Numbered from the stretch's first letter, positions 24,501 to 36,169 are shown. The stretch is DNA of 45,425 bases from Planctomycetaceae bacterium (GCA_014762625.1 JABURQ010000173.1:1-45425), one strand, 5' to 3'. Notes: generated from the letters alone by a model not told the origin. Numbers and translations: made by a program.

Positions 24501-25787
24501 ATGCTTCGGCACGTCATGATCGCCGCGCTGTTTGCGTCTTGTCTCTGGACTGCAGACGCGCAAGCGCGAACGTTTCCCTATCAAGCCGTCATCACCGAAA
24601 ATGAGACATACGTCCGGAGCGGACCGGGCTCCCGGTATTATCCGACGGCTCGACTTTCTCAAGGGGCTAACGTCGTCGTTCATCGACACGATCCCGGCGG
24701 TTGGTACATGATTGCTCCCCCACCTGGCAGTTTCAGTTGGATTCGCGCGGAGTATATCGAAACATCTGACAACAAAACCGGAGTCGTCAACGACAATCAG
24801 GTCGTGGTGCGAGTCGGAAGTTCGTTTGGAGACAAACGGGACGTCGAACAAAAGCGCCTCTCTCAAGGTGACCGGGTTGCTATCCTTGGAGAGCAATCGT
24901 TCAACACTCCCGAAGGACTCGTCCACATGTACAAGATCGCCCCGCCGCGGGGGGAATATCGTTGGGTTCCGGGACAATTCGTCGCCGCTGCCGATTCGAT
25001 CGCTCAGAAAACGCCGGCGGGAGATCCGTTTACCGAGAGGCAGCCTCAATCGAAACCAGAACCGAAAAAGCCAGCGCTCGACCCGTTCGCGGACACACCG
25101 AGCGAAGCGGTCGCGAAGAAATCCGATAACCCAGGAGTGATCCGGACCGATCAGCCGCAAGCCAACAGCAGTGAAGCCGAGAAACTGGCGGAACTCGACG
25201 CTCTCTTCCGAAAAACGATTCGTCAGAAAACGGGAGAATGGAATTTTGCGAAGATCGAAGAAGGCTATCAGGAACTGGCGAAAAACGCCTCGACCGAAGC
25301 CTTCAAAGACCAGTTGGACCAGCGATTCGCAGCATTGGCCAAATATCAAAAAATCAAAGATCAATACGATGACTTCGTCAGGCTGACTCAGGAAACCGCA
25401 CAGCGCGATGCACGGATTCTCTCCGATACCGGTATGCGTCCCGAGATTGTGGCTCCTCCCTCATCAAATCCTCCCCAGACCAACACGCCCCAGACCAACA
25501 CGCCCCAACCAGAGGATACCAAAAAGCCGACCCCGAAGAGCGACCTGAAGGCGATGTCGGGTGCAGGCATCATCCAACGAGCCATCGTAGAAGTCCCCAA
25601 CGGGCCAAGGTTTGTTCTGATTTCGCCGAAAGGGGAAGTCCTGGCGTTCCTCTCACACCAAGAAGTTGATTTGTCGAAACACCTGGGAAAACCGCGGGGG
25701 ATTTACGGAAAGCGAACCTTTCGCACAGACTTGCAGATGGATTATATCGAAGTCGAGAAAGTGATTCCGGTGCGGCTCAAACGCTGA
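24501..25787 (+). CDS. Exported protein with two bacterial SH3 domains
   Basis: A 428-residue exported protein: signal peptide (about 1-22), two bacterial SH3 domains (about 27-88 and 92-162, each with the NETYVRSGPG / NQVVVRVGSS start and a W-(I/V)-x-x-x-(Y/F) end), a Pro/Lys-rich linker (about 170-215), a helical region (about 220-300) and a C-terminal domain of about 75 residues with a YGKRTFRTDLQMDYIEV pattern. The linker before the last domain has a short PQTNT repeat. Such proteins usually bind cell-wall peptides or act as scaffolds in the cell envelope. Start is supported by GGGAGG. It stands alone between two terminal-like gaps. Confidence 0.82.
   Translation: MLRHVMIAALFASCLWTADAQARTFPYQAVITENETYVRSGPGSRYYPTARLSQGANVVVHRHDPGGWYMIAPPPGSFSWIRAEYIETSDNKTGVVNDNQVVVRVGSSFGDKRDVEQKRLSQGDRVAILGEQSFNTPEGLVHMYKIAPPRGEYRWVPGQFVAAADSIAQKTPAGDPFTERQPQSKPEPKKPALDPFADTPSEAVAKKSDNPGVIRTDQPQANSSEAEKLAELDALFRKTIRQKTGEWNFAKIEEGYQELAKNASTEAFKDQLDQRFAALAKYQKIKDQYDDFVRLTQETAQRDARILSDTGMRPEIVAPPSSNPPQTNTPQTNTPQPEDTKKPTPKSDLKAMSGAGIIQRAIVEVPNGPRFVLISPKGEVLAFLSHQEVDLSKHLGKPRGIYGKRTFRTDLQMDYIEVEKVIPVRLKR
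25473..25512 (+). repeat. 15-bp coding tandem repeat (PQTNT)
   Basis: Inside the SH3 protein, the unit CCCCAGACCAACACG is repeated directly twice and then partly (PQTNT PQTNT PQP). It is a likely slippage site in the flexible linker. Confidence 0.6.
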
Positions 25788-25820
25788 CCGGCGCGAAGGC
25801 CGTTGTGCAGTGAGAATTTT

Positions 25821-27152
25821 TCAGATTCGAACGGACGGTTTGTCATCGCTGTTGATCTCGACCAATTGATAGAAGGCGAACAGCAACATCAGAATCGCTA
25901 CCGACGGGACCAGAAAGAAGATTTGAAAGTTGGTTTCACCGGTTCCTGAATCAGTGAGCCAGGTTCCGAACTTTCCGGCGACCAGAAATCCTAGCGGCAT
26001 GGCGATCCCCATCGTCAAGAATGCGAACAGGTTTTGCGCGGAAGTCCGTAGGTCGGACTGGGCTCTCTCGTCGATAAACAATTGAATGACGATAATCAAA
26101 AAGACGTGACAGACTCCTTGTAACGCGATGCTGGTGAGAATCAGCGTCGAGGGTTCTTCCGCCACAAAGAATGCATATCGCAACAACCAGCCGATCATCC
26201 CCAACGCAAAAGTGGTTTTCAAACCGAAATACCGCAGGAACAGCGGCAGCAGAAGCAGCGCGGGGAATTCCGAGATTTGTCCCAGAGTCATCAGCGCTGG
26301 AATCCAGTCTGATTCGTAATTGAGTTGCAGCAATAATTGAGGGGCGGCGACGGCGTAGAACGGCACGACCAGCGCCAACAGAAAACTGATCACGATCAGT
26401 TGGGAAAAAGTTTTATCGCGGAACATCCGGAACGTCGCGAGCGGTGCGATGCGACTTTGCGATTTAGTTCGCGCGGGAGGAGTCGCGGGGAGAAAAACGC
26501 AAAAACTGCTCAGCGCAAATGAGAGTATGGCTCCCAGCTTGAAGCAATCGGCACTCGACGGTGGACTCACCCAACGAAACGTATAAACAAAACTATCGAG
26601 GGTCGATTTGTAGTCGGGATAATGCTCACTCAACCAGCGATAGGCATCCGCTCGCCCCAACCAGACCGACAAACACCAACCCGCCAGCATCCAACCGACT
26701 GTTCCCCAGAGGCGTACTTTCCCGAAATCGCGAGCCGGATCGGGGAGGTGGCGAAAAGTCATCGCCGATGCCAATGGAATCGTTGGAAAATAGGCAAACG
26801 AAAAGACTCCCACCAGAATCATGAGGGCGGAGAAATTCGTCCCCGTTTGCCGGTACATCTCCGTGGCGACCGGAATGGAGAGCAGAGTCAATCCCCCGGT
26901 GAAATGGGCCAGGGCCAGATACTTTTCCCCCGACATCCAACGGTCGCACAACTGCCCGACAATAAACGGCGCTCCCCACAGCCCCGTCGCGGCGACCGCC
27001 ATCAATTTGCCGAGTTGTTCCTGGGAGAGACCGTTATCGACAAAATAGATGGGGAGGTAGGTCAGAATCGCTCCCGTAATTCCCCATTGCAGTGCCCACA
27101 TCAGGGAAAGTCGCCATCCCAAGCTGAATGTCAGTCTGGATGTGGCGTTCAT
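25821..27152 (-). CDS. MFS transporter, nucleoside:H+ symporter-like
   Basis: A 443-residue membrane protein with about 12 membrane spans of the major facilitator fold, in the nucleoside:H+ symporter (NupG) family (PF03825-like). The N-terminal MWALQWGITGAILTYLPIYFVD and the RLWGTVGWM motif (after the first six spans begin) are typical of this group. It should import a nucleoside or related sugar with protons; substrate is not determined. It is shorter than its downstream-upstream neighbour, with no inserted domain. It follows the longer paralogue by 85 bases on the same strand. Confidence 0.85.
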   Translation of the reverse strand: MNATSRLTFSLGWRLSLMWALQWGITGAILTYLPIYFVDNGLSQEQLGKLMAVAATGLWGAPFIVGQLCDRWMSGEKYLALAHFTGGLTLLSIPVATEMYRQTGTNFSALMILVGVFSFAYFPTIPLASAMTFRHLPDPARDFGKVRLWGTVGWMLAGWCLSVWLGRADAYRWLSEHYPDYKSTLDSFVYTFRWVSPPSSADCFKLGAILSFALSSFCVFLPATPPARTKSQSRIAPLATFRMFRDKTFSQLIVISFLLALVVPFYAVAAPQLLLQLNYESDWIPALMTLGQISEFPALLLLPLFLRYFGLKTTFALGMIGWLLRYAFFVAEEPSTLILTSIALQGVCHVFLIIVIQLFIDERAQSDLRTSAQNLFAFLTMGIAMPLGFLVAGKFGTWLTDSGTGETNFQIFFLVPSVAILMLLFAFYQLVEINSDDKPSVRI

Positions 27153-27237
27153 GGTGGTCCCCGACTCAGTCTCTACAATTTAACTTGTCGATCACAGAGA
27201 AACTCGTCAAGGAAAATACCGCAGGAAGGGAATGAAC

Positions 27238-28917
<1,680 letters not shown>

Positions 28918-29389
28918 ATTCGTGTCCCGATTAGGATCTGGTGAAGTGAGTCGCTGAAACTATGGTCTGATCTTCTCCCGAGTTCGCCCGGACTTCAAGC
29001 GTAAACCTTGGCCCGAACCATAAAAACTCAGAGGACTTACGTTCCACTACCGATGATAGGGTCGGAGTGGCCTGATAAAGGCTGGTCGATTCCCGGCAAA
29101 CCGTCTCTGACTGGTATGCTTGCCATGGCGACTCAACGAGGAAAACCGATCCGCACTCGCGAAGAACTGATTCCGTTCGCAGGAAGCATTCTGCATCAAA
29201 AGATTTTCGATTCGCTGACAATGTATTACCGAGTTCCCTGATTATCCGTTGTCCACACTTTTCCAGATTCAGTTGGCTGAACTCCGCCAACGTAGTAGAG
29301 TCTGGTACTGAAACTCTTTGTAATCAGGCTGTCCTCCTCCAGCATATCAGCTATCAATTGAACTCCTTTGCGACTAGAGAGACTTTCGC
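28918..29389. other. Divergent intergenic region, no clear gene
   Basis: This 472-base gap separates the MFS transporter (minus) from the exporter operon (plus). Short open frames on both strands (77 and 119 codons) lack ribosome sites and look non-coding. It must hold promoters for both directions, but I could not pick clear elements. No tRNA or stable terminator is seen. Confidence 0.5.
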
Positions 29390-30301
29390 GTGACTTCCTC
29401 AACCGCCCCGTCTCAACCGGAGATTCCGGAGAACTCCTCCGGTTCCGCGCACCCTCTGCGTGCGACGGTCATTGAGGCACGCGGAGGCTGGCAGGCAGTT
29501 GACTTCCAGGAACTTTGGCGTTATCGCGAACTGCTTTATTTCCTCGTCTGGCGCGATGTCAAGATTCGGTACAAACAGACCGTTCTGGGAGCGACCTGGG
29601 CCATCATTCAGCCGGTCATGACGATGGTGGTGTTCACGATTTTCTTCGGTAAGTTCGGCGGAATGGCAGAAGGATCCGATTTTCCCTATCCGATTTTGGT
29701 TTTCTCGGCCTTATTGCCGTGGACGTTTTTCGCAAATTCGGTCTCTCAAGGGGGCAACAGTCTGGTCAACAGCGCGCACCTCATCAGCAAGGTCTACTTT
29801 CCCCGACTCCTGATTCCTCTTTCAACCGTCGGTGCTCCGTTGCTCGATCTGACGATCTCTCTGGGCGTGCTGGCGGTGATGTTGGGAGGATATCTTTATG
29901 CGGGTGTCGGAAACGTCGTCATCTCACCACAGTTGGTATTACTGCCGTTGTTCGTGCTGATCACCATTCTGACCGCGTTTGGCGTTGGTACGTTGTTGTC
30001 GGCATTGACGATTGCCTATCGCGATTTCCGTTACGTGTTGAATTTCCTGGTACAACTCTGGATGTTCGCCTCTCCGGTGGCTTATGTTTTGGGAGGCGAA
30101 ACGGGAGTCCCCGAAAAATGGTGGAATCTGATCGCCCTCAATCCCATGACGGGAGCAATCGTCGGTTTTCGACGCTGCATTACCGGACAGAACATTCCCT
30201 GGGAAGTGGTCGGAATCTCGGGTCTTTCCAGTTGCCTCTTTTTGTTGATCGGCGTGATGTATTTCCGCCGAGTCGAACAACGCTTCGCGGACATTATTTG
30301 A
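29390..30301 (+). CDS. wzm: Polysaccharide ABC exporter permease (Wzm type)
   Basis: A 303-residue ABC-2 type membrane protein with about six spans, starting with a GTG. The N-terminal amphipathic region has [21 protein letters not shown], characteristic of O-antigen or teichoic-acid exporter permeases, followed by [10 protein letters not shown]. It forms the pore that moves a lipid-linked glycan across the cytoplasmic membrane, driven by the ATPase encoded 20 bases downstream. A glycosyltransferase follows next, so the three form an export operon. Confidence 0.92.
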   Translation: MTSSTAPSQPEIPENSSGSAHPLRATVIEARGGWQAVDFQELWRYRELLYFLVWRDVKIRYKQTVLGATWAIIQPVMTMVVFTIFFGKFGGMAEGSDFPYPILVFSALLPWTFFANSVSQGGNSLVNSAHLISKVYFPRLLIPLSTVGAPLLDLTISLGVLAVMLGGYLYAGVGNVVISPQLVLLPLFVLITILTAFGVGTLLSALTIAYRDFRYVLNFLVQLWMFASPVAYVLGGETGVPEKWWNLIALNPMTGAIVGFRRCITGQNIPWEVVGISGLSSCLFLLIGVMYFRRVEQRFADII

Positions 30302-30320
30302 ATCAAGGAATCAGCGTCTC

Positions 30321-31592
30321 GTGTCGCAACCAGCCATCACCGTCAATAATGTCAGCAAACGCTTTCTCATCGGAGCCGCCGATGAACAAGCCACGACATT
30401 TTACGATGCGCTCAGTTCATTGCTGCTTTCTCCTCTGAAACGATTTCGCCGACTCTCCCAAAAAGCCTCCAGCGCGGAAGAATTCTGGGCGCTCAAAGAC
30501 GTCAGTTTTGAAGTGTCCGAAGGGGAAGTGATCGGCATCATCGGACACAACGGCGCGGGTAAAAGCACGCTCCTGAAAATCCTCTCACGCATCACCGAGC
30601 CGACGGATGGTCGCATCGAAATCCACGGTCGAGTCGCTAGCCTGCTCGAAGTGGGAACCGGCTTTCATCCCGAACTAACGGGTCGCGAAAATATTTACCT
30701 GAACGGTTCCATCCTCGGCATGACGCGCGCGGAGATCGACCGCAACTTCGACGCGATCGTCGAATTCTCCGGCATGGAGCGATTTCTCGATACGCCGTTC
30801 AAACGTTATTCCAGCGGGATGGGAGTGAGGCTGGCCTTTGCTGTCGCTGCACATCTGGATCCGGAAATACTTATCATCGATGAAGTTCTCGCCGTCGGCG
30901 ACGCGCAATTCCAACGCAAGTGTCTCGGAAAGATGAGCGAGGTGGCGGGGAGCGGTCGAACGGTTCTGTTCGTGAGCCATAACATGTCGGCGGTTCAGAA
31001 CCTGTGCCAACGGACGGTCCTTTTGGATCATGGTCGGGTCATCGCTGACGGCCCATCGACAGAAGTGGTCGACCATTACCTGCACGCCTTGAATGAACAA
31101 AGTTCGTCCGGCGCGGAACTTTCGAGCGTCTCGGGAGTGAGCGTCAAAGTCGATATTCGCGGTCTTCAAGGAGACCTTTGCAAACCGAACGAACCGGTGG
31201 AATTCGTCGTGGATGTCACGACGGAGGAACCGATCTCCGAAGGACATCTCGCCATCGGGATCGACGATCATCACGGGATTCGATTAACCACTCTGAATAG
31301 TTACCTGCAATCCACGGAAGCTTTCCAATTCGAGCACCGAGCTCGTTTTTCCGTTCAATGGGATCGCGTCAACCTCACTCCGGGAACGTACTGGCTGAGT
31401 ATTTCTCTTGTGAACAGCCTGAATCGTGTCGCTCATTGGGAGCGTGGGGCCTCATTTGTGGTCTCGGAGGGAGACTTTTTTGGGACAGGACGTCTCCCGG
31501 ACCCCAACCACCAGGGAAATTTCATGATCCCCGTGAAATGGACCGTGACGACTGACGAGTCGATCACAGGTGCGAAAGAACCATCGCCGTGA
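30321..31592 (+). CDS. wzt: Polysaccharide ABC exporter ATPase (Wzt type)
   Basis: A 423-residue ATPase starting with GTG, with AAGGA upstream. The nucleotide-binding domain has Walker [10 protein letters not shown] at 75-83, the signature [14 protein letters not shown], Walker [12 protein letters not shown], and the H-loop FVSHN. After about residue 270 comes a Wzt-type C-terminal beta-sandwich domain (about 150 residues), which in ABC-dependent exporters recognises the modified end of the polymer. A loop of about 40 residues between the start and Walker A ([16 protein letters not shown]) is typical of this subfamily. Works with the Wzm permease upstream; the stop overlaps the next start. 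Confidence 0.93.
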   Translation: MSQPAITVNNVSKRFLIGAADEQATTFYDALSSLLLSPLKRFRRLSQKASSAEEFWALKDVSFEVSEGEVIGIIGHNGAGKSTLLKILSRITEPTDGRIEIHGRVASLLEVGTGFHPELTGRENIYLNGSILGMTRAEIDRNFDAIVEFSGMERFLDTPFKRYSSGMGVRLAFAVAAHLDPEILIIDEVLAVGDAQFQRKCLGKMSEVAGSGRTVLFVSHNMSAVQNLCQRTVLLDHGRVIADGPSTEVVDHYLHALNEQSSSGAELSSVSGVSVKVDIRGLQGDLCKPNEPVEFVVDVTTEEPISEGHLAIGIDDHHGIRLTTLNSYLQSTEAFQFEHRARFSVQWDRVNLTPGTYWLSISLVNSLNRVAHWERGASFVVSEGDFFGTGRLPDPNHQGNFMIPVKWTVTTDESITGAKEPSP

Positions 31593-32518
31593 GTGAACTT
31601 CCTCGTTTGACAATCATCACTCCTTCCTTGAACCAGGCCCAATCACTGGAGCGGACGATTCGGTCGGTGTTGGATCAGAATTATCCGAATCTCGAATATC
31701 TGGTCATCGACGGCGGCAGCACCGACGGCTCCAAAGAAATCATCGAAAAATACGCCGACCGACTTCACTGGTGGTGCAGCCAAAACGATCGTGGTCCCGC
31801 TCACGCCTTGAACAAAGGGCTCGACAAAGCGACCGGCGACCTGATCACCACCCTCAACAGTAACGACTGGTATCTTCCCGGAGTGCTCCATAAAGTCGGA
31901 GAGTTTTTCCGCGATAAACCGAAAACAGATTTTCTCTACGGGCAATGCCAACTCTGCAACGCGCAGGGTGAATACATCCAGACGCATCGGGGAAATATTT
32001 TTACGCTCGAAGAATTGCTCGACTTATGGAATGTGTGGAGGACGGAACGTCGTTTTCTGCAACCGGAATGCTTTTGGTCGCGTCGGGTGTTTCTTAAAGT
32101 TCGCTCTTTTCGTGAAGATCTCACCCAGGCTTATGATTACGAATACTGGACCCGGCTGTTTCTGGCGGGAGCGCGAGTCGAACGCCTCGAAGCAGACATC
32201 TGCGGCGTGAGCTTTGATGAGAACAAGCAAACAGCGGACGAGGAATGGACCACTCGCGAAGAACTGGAAATTATCGAACCGATTCTCTGGAATCCCCAGG
32301 CTCGGCTCTCCCCCACGCTCCGTCGCAAACTGCAAGCAGACTGGTTGTTTGATGCACAACTGCAACCAACGATTTCAGAGTCTGCCAGCCAGAGCGATCC
32401 GCATTGGAAACAATATTTGAAAGTGGGACAAGTAATCCTGCGGCATCCGATCGTTCTCTATTCCGATAGGCTTTGGCAGCATTTCAACAGCTCCCGGCAA
32501 AACGACGTTCAAGGATAA
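31589..32518 (+). CDS. Family 2 glycosyltransferase
   Basis: A 309-residue GT-A glycosyltransferase, started by a GTG that overlaps the wzt stop (GTGA). The N-terminal [17 protein letters not shown] and [11 protein letters not shown] are standard. The metal-binding position reads NSNDW instead of the usual NSDD-type, so one acidic residue is replaced by Asn; this is odd but may be tolerated. The end (about 230-309) is soluble and helical. It most likely builds the glycan exported by Wzm/Wzt. Confidence 0.85.
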   Translation: MSELPRLTIITPSLNQAQSLERTIRSVLDQNYPNLEYLVIDGGSTDGSKEIIEKYADRLHWWCSQNDRGPAHALNKGLDKATGDLITTLNSNDWYLPGVLHKVGEFFRDKPKTDFLYGQCQLCNAQGEYIQTHRGNIFTLEELLDLWNVWRTERRFLQPECFWSRRVFLKVRSFREDLTQAYDYEYWTRLFLAGARVERLEADICGVSFDENKQTADEEWTTREELEIIEPILWNPQARLSPTLRRKLQADWLFDAQLQPTISESASQSDPHWKQYLKVGQVILRHPIVLYSDRLWQHFNSSRQNDVQG

Positions 32519-32621
32519 TCCTGAACTCGAAACTAAGTTCGAAGATTGCTTTCGCAAGAAAGCGGTGATACGGTGAAGATCGATCCAAACACAACTTGGA
32601 CATTGTTCGTATCATGCTCTG

Positions 32622-33092
32622 ATGCCCCAACGTACTGCTTCATCCTGGAAACCGGCGCTGCGACGAGTGATCCATGAAATCATTCTGTCCAGTATTCTGA
32701 TTGGGCTGGTTGTTTCTGATATCCCGCTTTCCGTCAGCAGCGAAACAGATGGATGCTGTGCACCCCAACGATCCTGTTGCGCTGCCAAAAATACGAAACA
32801 GACTACTTCCAGTTGCGGATGCTCTTTACGCAAACGGAATACCGGAACCTGTTGTTGTCGCGGACGCTCGGGGAATTCTCATCCGTCATCGGAAAATGAC
32901 ACACCGAGTTTTCAATCGTGTCCCTGTTCTCCCTCACCAGCACAGTCTCTCTCGTTTTCTCAACCTCGTCTGCCAACCCCTCCAGCTTCATTGAGACGAT
33001 CGCGTGAATTAACGGCCTTTTCGATCGATTTTCTTTCCTCACCCGGCATTGAACTGCTCGGACCGGAGACTCCGCCTCCGGAATGCTCCTGA
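32622..33092 (+). CDS. Cys-rich exported protein, possible metal binder
   Basis: A 156-residue protein with one hydrophobic N-terminal segment (about 19-33), either a signal or an anchor. It has 12 cysteines, 11 clustered in residues 45-102: CC, SCC, CGC, CCC and CPC groups separated by Lys/Arg/Ser/Thr linkers. The remainder is Ser/Pro-rich and low in structure. The pattern resembles metallothionein-like or copper-binding proteins, but no known family matches. The ribosome site is weak, and the start is the first ATG. It precedes the DUF1559 gene by 106 bases on the same strand. Confidence 0.55.
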   Translation: MPQRTASSWKPALRRVIHEIILSSILIGLVVSDIPLSVSSETDGCCAPQRSCCAAKNTKQTTSSCGCSLRKRNTGTCCCRGRSGNSHPSSENDTPSFQSCPCSPSPAQSLSFSQPRLPTPPASLRRSRELTAFSIDFLSSPGIELLGPETPPPECS

Positions 33093-33198
33093 GTGATTGA
33101 TTCCTGCTCTGACTCGGAAGTTCTGACCTCTGACGCCCATGCGAGGAAGTCATGAACTCCACACTGCACTCATTCATTTCTCAGGAGACTTTTTCATT

Positions 33199-34167
33199 AT
33201 GTCGAAGCGAAGCCCCGCGCGCCTGCGCGGATTTACTCTGATTGAATTACTGGTGGTGATCGCGATCATCGCTGTCCTCGTGGCGTTGTTGCTGCCTGCC
33301 GTACAACAGGCTCGGGAAGCCGCACGCCGATCCCAATGCAAAAACAACCTCAAGCAAATTGGTTTGGCGGTCCACAATTACCACGATACTCACGGCGTGT
33401 TCCCGCCGGGATATCTGTCCCGGAACGTGGGCGTTAGCGATCCAGCTGCGGCGGACTCCGGGCCCGGATTCGCCTGGGGGACGATGATTTTACCTTTTCT
33501 CGATCAATCGCCAATCTATTCACAACTCGATTTCAACCGTGACTGTACTCTGCCGAGTAATCTGGCGTTGGGCCAGGAAACGTTAACCGTCTTCCAGTGT
33601 CCCAGTGATCCGGGCCAGAACATGTTCACGGTCAATAACGGCAACACGAACATCGATCTCCCCAAAGCAAATTATGTGGGAATTTATGGCTACGGCAGCG
33701 TCAGCATGGCTCCCGGAAATCCAAATCCGGCGGGTTTGTTTTATCGAAATTCGTCAGTGCGCATGGCCGACATTCTTGACGGAACATCGAATGTCCTGAT
33801 GGTGGGAGAACGTGCTTCGGAACACGATTTTGTCACTAACCTGCCGGCGGTGAACGCGTACTCCACCTGGTACGCCGCCGTTCCGGGCGCGATGCGTCCT
33901 GCCGGAATGATGATGGCCTCCATGATGGAGGCGCACCCCTCACTCGTGTTGGGCCATGTGGGGCAGGACGCCATGATGGGGATGATGGCAATGCACCATT
34001 CTCCAAACACCACGAATCACATCGTGAATTTTTCCAGCCGTCACACTGGAGGGATGCAGTTTCTGCTATCAGATGGATCGGTCCATTTTCTCAGCGAGAA
34101 TATCGACTACAACACATTTCGTTTTCTCGGCCAACGTGCAGACGGCAATGTCCTGGGTGAGTTTTAA
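33199..34167 (+). CDS. DUF1559 protein with pilin-like N-terminus
   Basis: A 322-residue member of a family greatly expanded in planctomycetes. The N-terminus has the prepilin cleavage site (RLRG-FTLIELLVVIAIIAVL, cut after Gly11) and the conserved AREAARRSQCKNNLKQIGLAVHNYHDTHG segment. The C-terminal H-X-G-DG motif is present as SSRHTGGMQFLLSDGSVHFL. An unusual Met/His-rich loop lies at about residues 231-271 (a run of Met, MEAHPS, MMGMMAMHH). It is probably exported by a pilin-like pathway and anchored outside the membrane. I use the ATG at 33199, which begins right before the signal, with AGGAG upstream. Confidence 0.93.
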   Translation: MSKRSPARLRGFTLIELLVVIAIIAVLVALLLPAVQQAREAARRSQCKNNLKQIGLAVHNYHDTHGVFPPGYLSRNVGVSDPAAADSGPGFAWGTMILPFLDQSPIYSQLDFNRDCTLPSNLALGQETLTVFQCPSDPGQNMFTVNNGNTNIDLPKANYVGIYGYGSVSMAPGNPNPAGLFYRNSSVRMADILDGTSNVLMVGERASEHDFVTNLPAVNAYSTWYAAVPGAMRPAGMMMASMMEAHPSLVLGHVGQDAMMGMMAMHHSPNTTNHIVNFSSRHTGGMQFLLSDGSVHFLSENIDYNTFRFLGQRADGNVLGEF

Positions 34168-34208
34168 GCTGGCTTGAAATCTGCGGGTTTTCGCAAAATG
34201 ATCGTCTC

Positions 34209-34238
34209 GGGCTCTAGGAGTCCGGGGCGAGTCTTTTT
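34209..34238 (+). terminator. Probable terminator after DUF1559 gene
   Basis: GGGCTC-TAG-GAGTCC (six pairs, one G-U) with extra outer pairing of CTC/GAG across a small bulge, then TCTTTTT. It lies about 40 bases past the stop. Confidence 0.55.
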
Positions 34239-34287
34239 AAGTTGGAAATAAAGACAATATTCGATCACTCTTCACAAAGGATTTATC

Positions 34288-34569
34288 ATGGCCAAAGCAA
34301 GCGCCCGACACATTCTCGTACCGACTGAAGAAGCCTGTAACGAACTGAAGCAACAAATTGAAAGTGGGACCGATTTCGCCGATGCCGCTAAGGAACATTC
34401 TCAATGTCCGTCCGGCGCGCGAGGCGGTGAACTGGGGACGTTTGCTCCCGGTCAGATGGTTCCTGAATTCGACAAAGCGGTCTTCACAGGAAATGTGGGA
34501 GAACTGCAAGGCCCCATTCAGACACAGTTCGGGTATCATTTGCTGGAAGTCACCAGCCGGGAAGACTAG
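34288..34569 (+). CDS. Single-domain parvulin peptidyl-prolyl isomerase
   Basis: A 93-residue parvulin-type isomerase (PpiC-like) with no signal peptide, so cytoplasmic. Motifs are the initial SARHILV, the DFADAAKEHSQCPSG helix, and the GGELGTFAPGQMVPEFDKAVF segment that forms the active site. It catalyses cis-trans isomerisation of prolyl bonds, helping protein folding. It is the size of E. coli PpiC. Start is supported by AAAGGA. A terminator follows. Confidence 0.92.
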   Translation: MAKASARHILVPTEEACNELKQQIESGTDFADAAKEHSQCPSGARGGELGTFAPGQMVPEFDKAVFTGNVGELQGPIQTQFGYHLLEVTSRED

Positions 34570-34595
34570 AATTCGTCCGTACGGTTCGCGTATGC

Positions 34596-34640
34596 AAACA
34601 GACTCTCCGGGTGACCTGCCCCGCAGAGTCTGTTTTAGTT
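34596..34640 (+). terminator. Terminator after parvulin gene
   Basis: AAACAGACTCT pairs with AGAGTCTGTTT (11 perfect pairs) around an 18-base loop, then TTAGTTTT. It lies about 30 bases after the stop. The stem is also usable for the converging lipoprotein gene on the minus strand. Confidence 0.75.
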
Positions 34641-34663
34641 TTCCATCACTGACCCGATCTTAC

Positions 34664-35137
34664 TCAATCACCTGAGTAGAAAAAGTCATCCGGACCTTTG
34701 TGTGTGTAATAGGGATAGACGGTCACCGCTCCCGGTGTCGGGTTTTGCGGGTACGCCATATTCCTAGGAATTCTGTACATGTGCTGATAGGTATGTTGGG
34801 GAGCCCAGCCCCAGTAGACTGTTCCATCCTGGTAGCACCACTTTTCTCCATCCCACCGAGGCTGCTCACCTCGTTTGTAGCAATCCGGGCAATACTGGGG
34901 ATGACCGATGGCGTGCTGCTGAATGTGCTTCCGTATCATCTGAGCTGGTGCTTGATTGAACGGAAATGGCTCGGCTGCATCGGCAGTTGCCGCAACCGGC
35001 GAAATGTCGTTGATTGAAGCTGGCGGGGCCGGTGGAACGGGATTTTGTCCACGGATCAAGCTGGGCGAAGTGGCACAGCCGACGAAAAGGGGCATCATCA
35101 GAAAGGACAACAGCCCGGTGGTCAGTCGGGTATTCAT
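34664..35137 (-). CDS. Lipoprotein, unknown function
   Basis: A 157-residue lipoprotein: signal of about 20 residues with lipobox LFVGC, placing the lipidated Cys at residue 21. After a Pro/Ala-rich linker there is a conserved-looking domain with CPDC (about 82-85), then a Tyr/Trp-rich end (YWGWAPQHTYQHMY). I use the ATG at 35137 with a GGGAGAG site upstream; a TTG six bases earlier is also possible. It is single on its strand and convergent with the parvulin gene. No family recognised. Confidence 0.75.
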   Translation of the reverse strand: MNTRLTTGLLSFLMMPLFVGCATSPSLIRGQNPVPPAPPASINDISPVAATADAAEPFPFNQAPAQMIRKHIQQHAIGHPQYCPDCYKRGEQPRWDGEKWCYQDGTVYWGWAPQHTYQHMYRIPRNMAYPQNPTPGAVTVYPYYTHKGPDDFFYSGD

Positions 35138-35417
35138 ATTCAACTCTCCCTAGTTTTGCGGGATGACGTAATTCACACGCATCAAGTGTTTGGATTGCGG
35201 TGGTTCCAGTGATAGTTATCGGCTGATTCGGCATCAGAATGCTGAAAATCCCCCCCTCACTTACAATCAGCTCCCCAACAACAACCCTTCGACCTTGCAG
35301 AGGCGCCCTAATCGATATAAATTAACATCAGATCGCGGCATGGAATCCGCGGTGAATCTGCCGTAAATCACCAACGGCTCGACATTTGCGGCACCGAAGT
35401 ATCAGGAGGATCGTCTT

Positions 35418-36164
35418 TTGCAAGTTGCCATCACAACTCGAGTTTTTCAGGAATTATCTTTTCCTGAAGCCTGTCAGGTCGCTTCCGAACTCGAATATGA
35501 CAAGCTCGAAATCTGTTTTGACGAAAATTCGACGGACTGGTCCGCCCGACAGATCACTCAGGATCCGGATCTGTTTGCGGCAAAATATGCCGAAACCACA
35601 CGCATGACGCCGGTGGCCCTCTACGTTCTTTACGATATCGATCGGGAATATTTCAAAGGGCTCTGTCAGTTTGCGAAGAAGTTGCGCGTCACGCAGATTA
35701 CCATCCCCTCCTCTCCCGTCGGTGCTCCCTACAACACGGAAGTCGATCGATTGAAGGATTTCGTGGCCATAGCGACCCAGGAAGGGGTGCGGGTTTCGAT
35801 CAAAACAGAAACCGGCATGCTGACGGAAGATCCGCATACCGCCGTCGAATTGTGCCAAGCCGTCAAACATTTGGGGCTGACTTTTGACCCCAGCTATTAT
35901 CTCTGCAATCCAACCGGCAAAGAACTGGATTACGATCTACTTTTGCCACACATTTTTCACGTTCACTTGAGAGACTCAAGCTACGACGATTTGCAGGTTC
36001 TGACGGGACTCGGTCATATCGATTACAACCGACTCATCGCCCAGCTACAATCCGTCAACTTCAATCGAACTCTCAGTGTCGATCTACTTCCCGAGAAGAC
36101 ACCGAAAGACATCCGGGATCTCGAGCTGCGCAAACTTCGGCTATTGACGGAATCGTTGCTGTAG
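35418..36164 (+). CDS. Sugar phosphate isomerase/epimerase-like protein
   Basis: A 248-residue TIM-barrel protein of the xylose-isomerase-like AP endonuclease 2 superfamily. Landmarks are VAITTRVFQELSF at the start, a KTETG segment near residue 135 and HVHLRDS near 185, where His and Glu residues would bind the metal. Start is a TTG, chosen for the AGGAGG site 8 bases upstream. It should isomerise or epimerise a keto-sugar in the cytoplasm; substrate unknown. It ends 5 bases from the stop of the MIP channel gene on the other strand, a tight convergent pair. Confidence 0.82.
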   Translation: MQVAITTRVFQELSFPEACQVASELEYDKLEICFDENSTDWSARQITQDPDLFAAKYAETTRMTPVALYVLYDIDREYFKGLCQFAKKLRVTQITIPSSPVGAPYNTEVDRLKDFVAIATQEGVRVSIKTETGMLTEDPHTAVELCQAVKHLGLTFDPSYYLCNPTGKELDYDLLLPHIFHVHLRDSSYDDLQVLTGLGHIDYNRLIAQLQSVNFNRTLSVDLLPEKTPKDIRDLELRKLRLLTESLL

Positions 36165-36169
36165 GATTG

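Noticed and set aside
28931-29290. Minus-strand 119-codon frame in the gap upstream of wzm
   Set aside because: No ribosome site, no domain, and a rival frame exists on the other strand. The gap is more likely promoter DNA.
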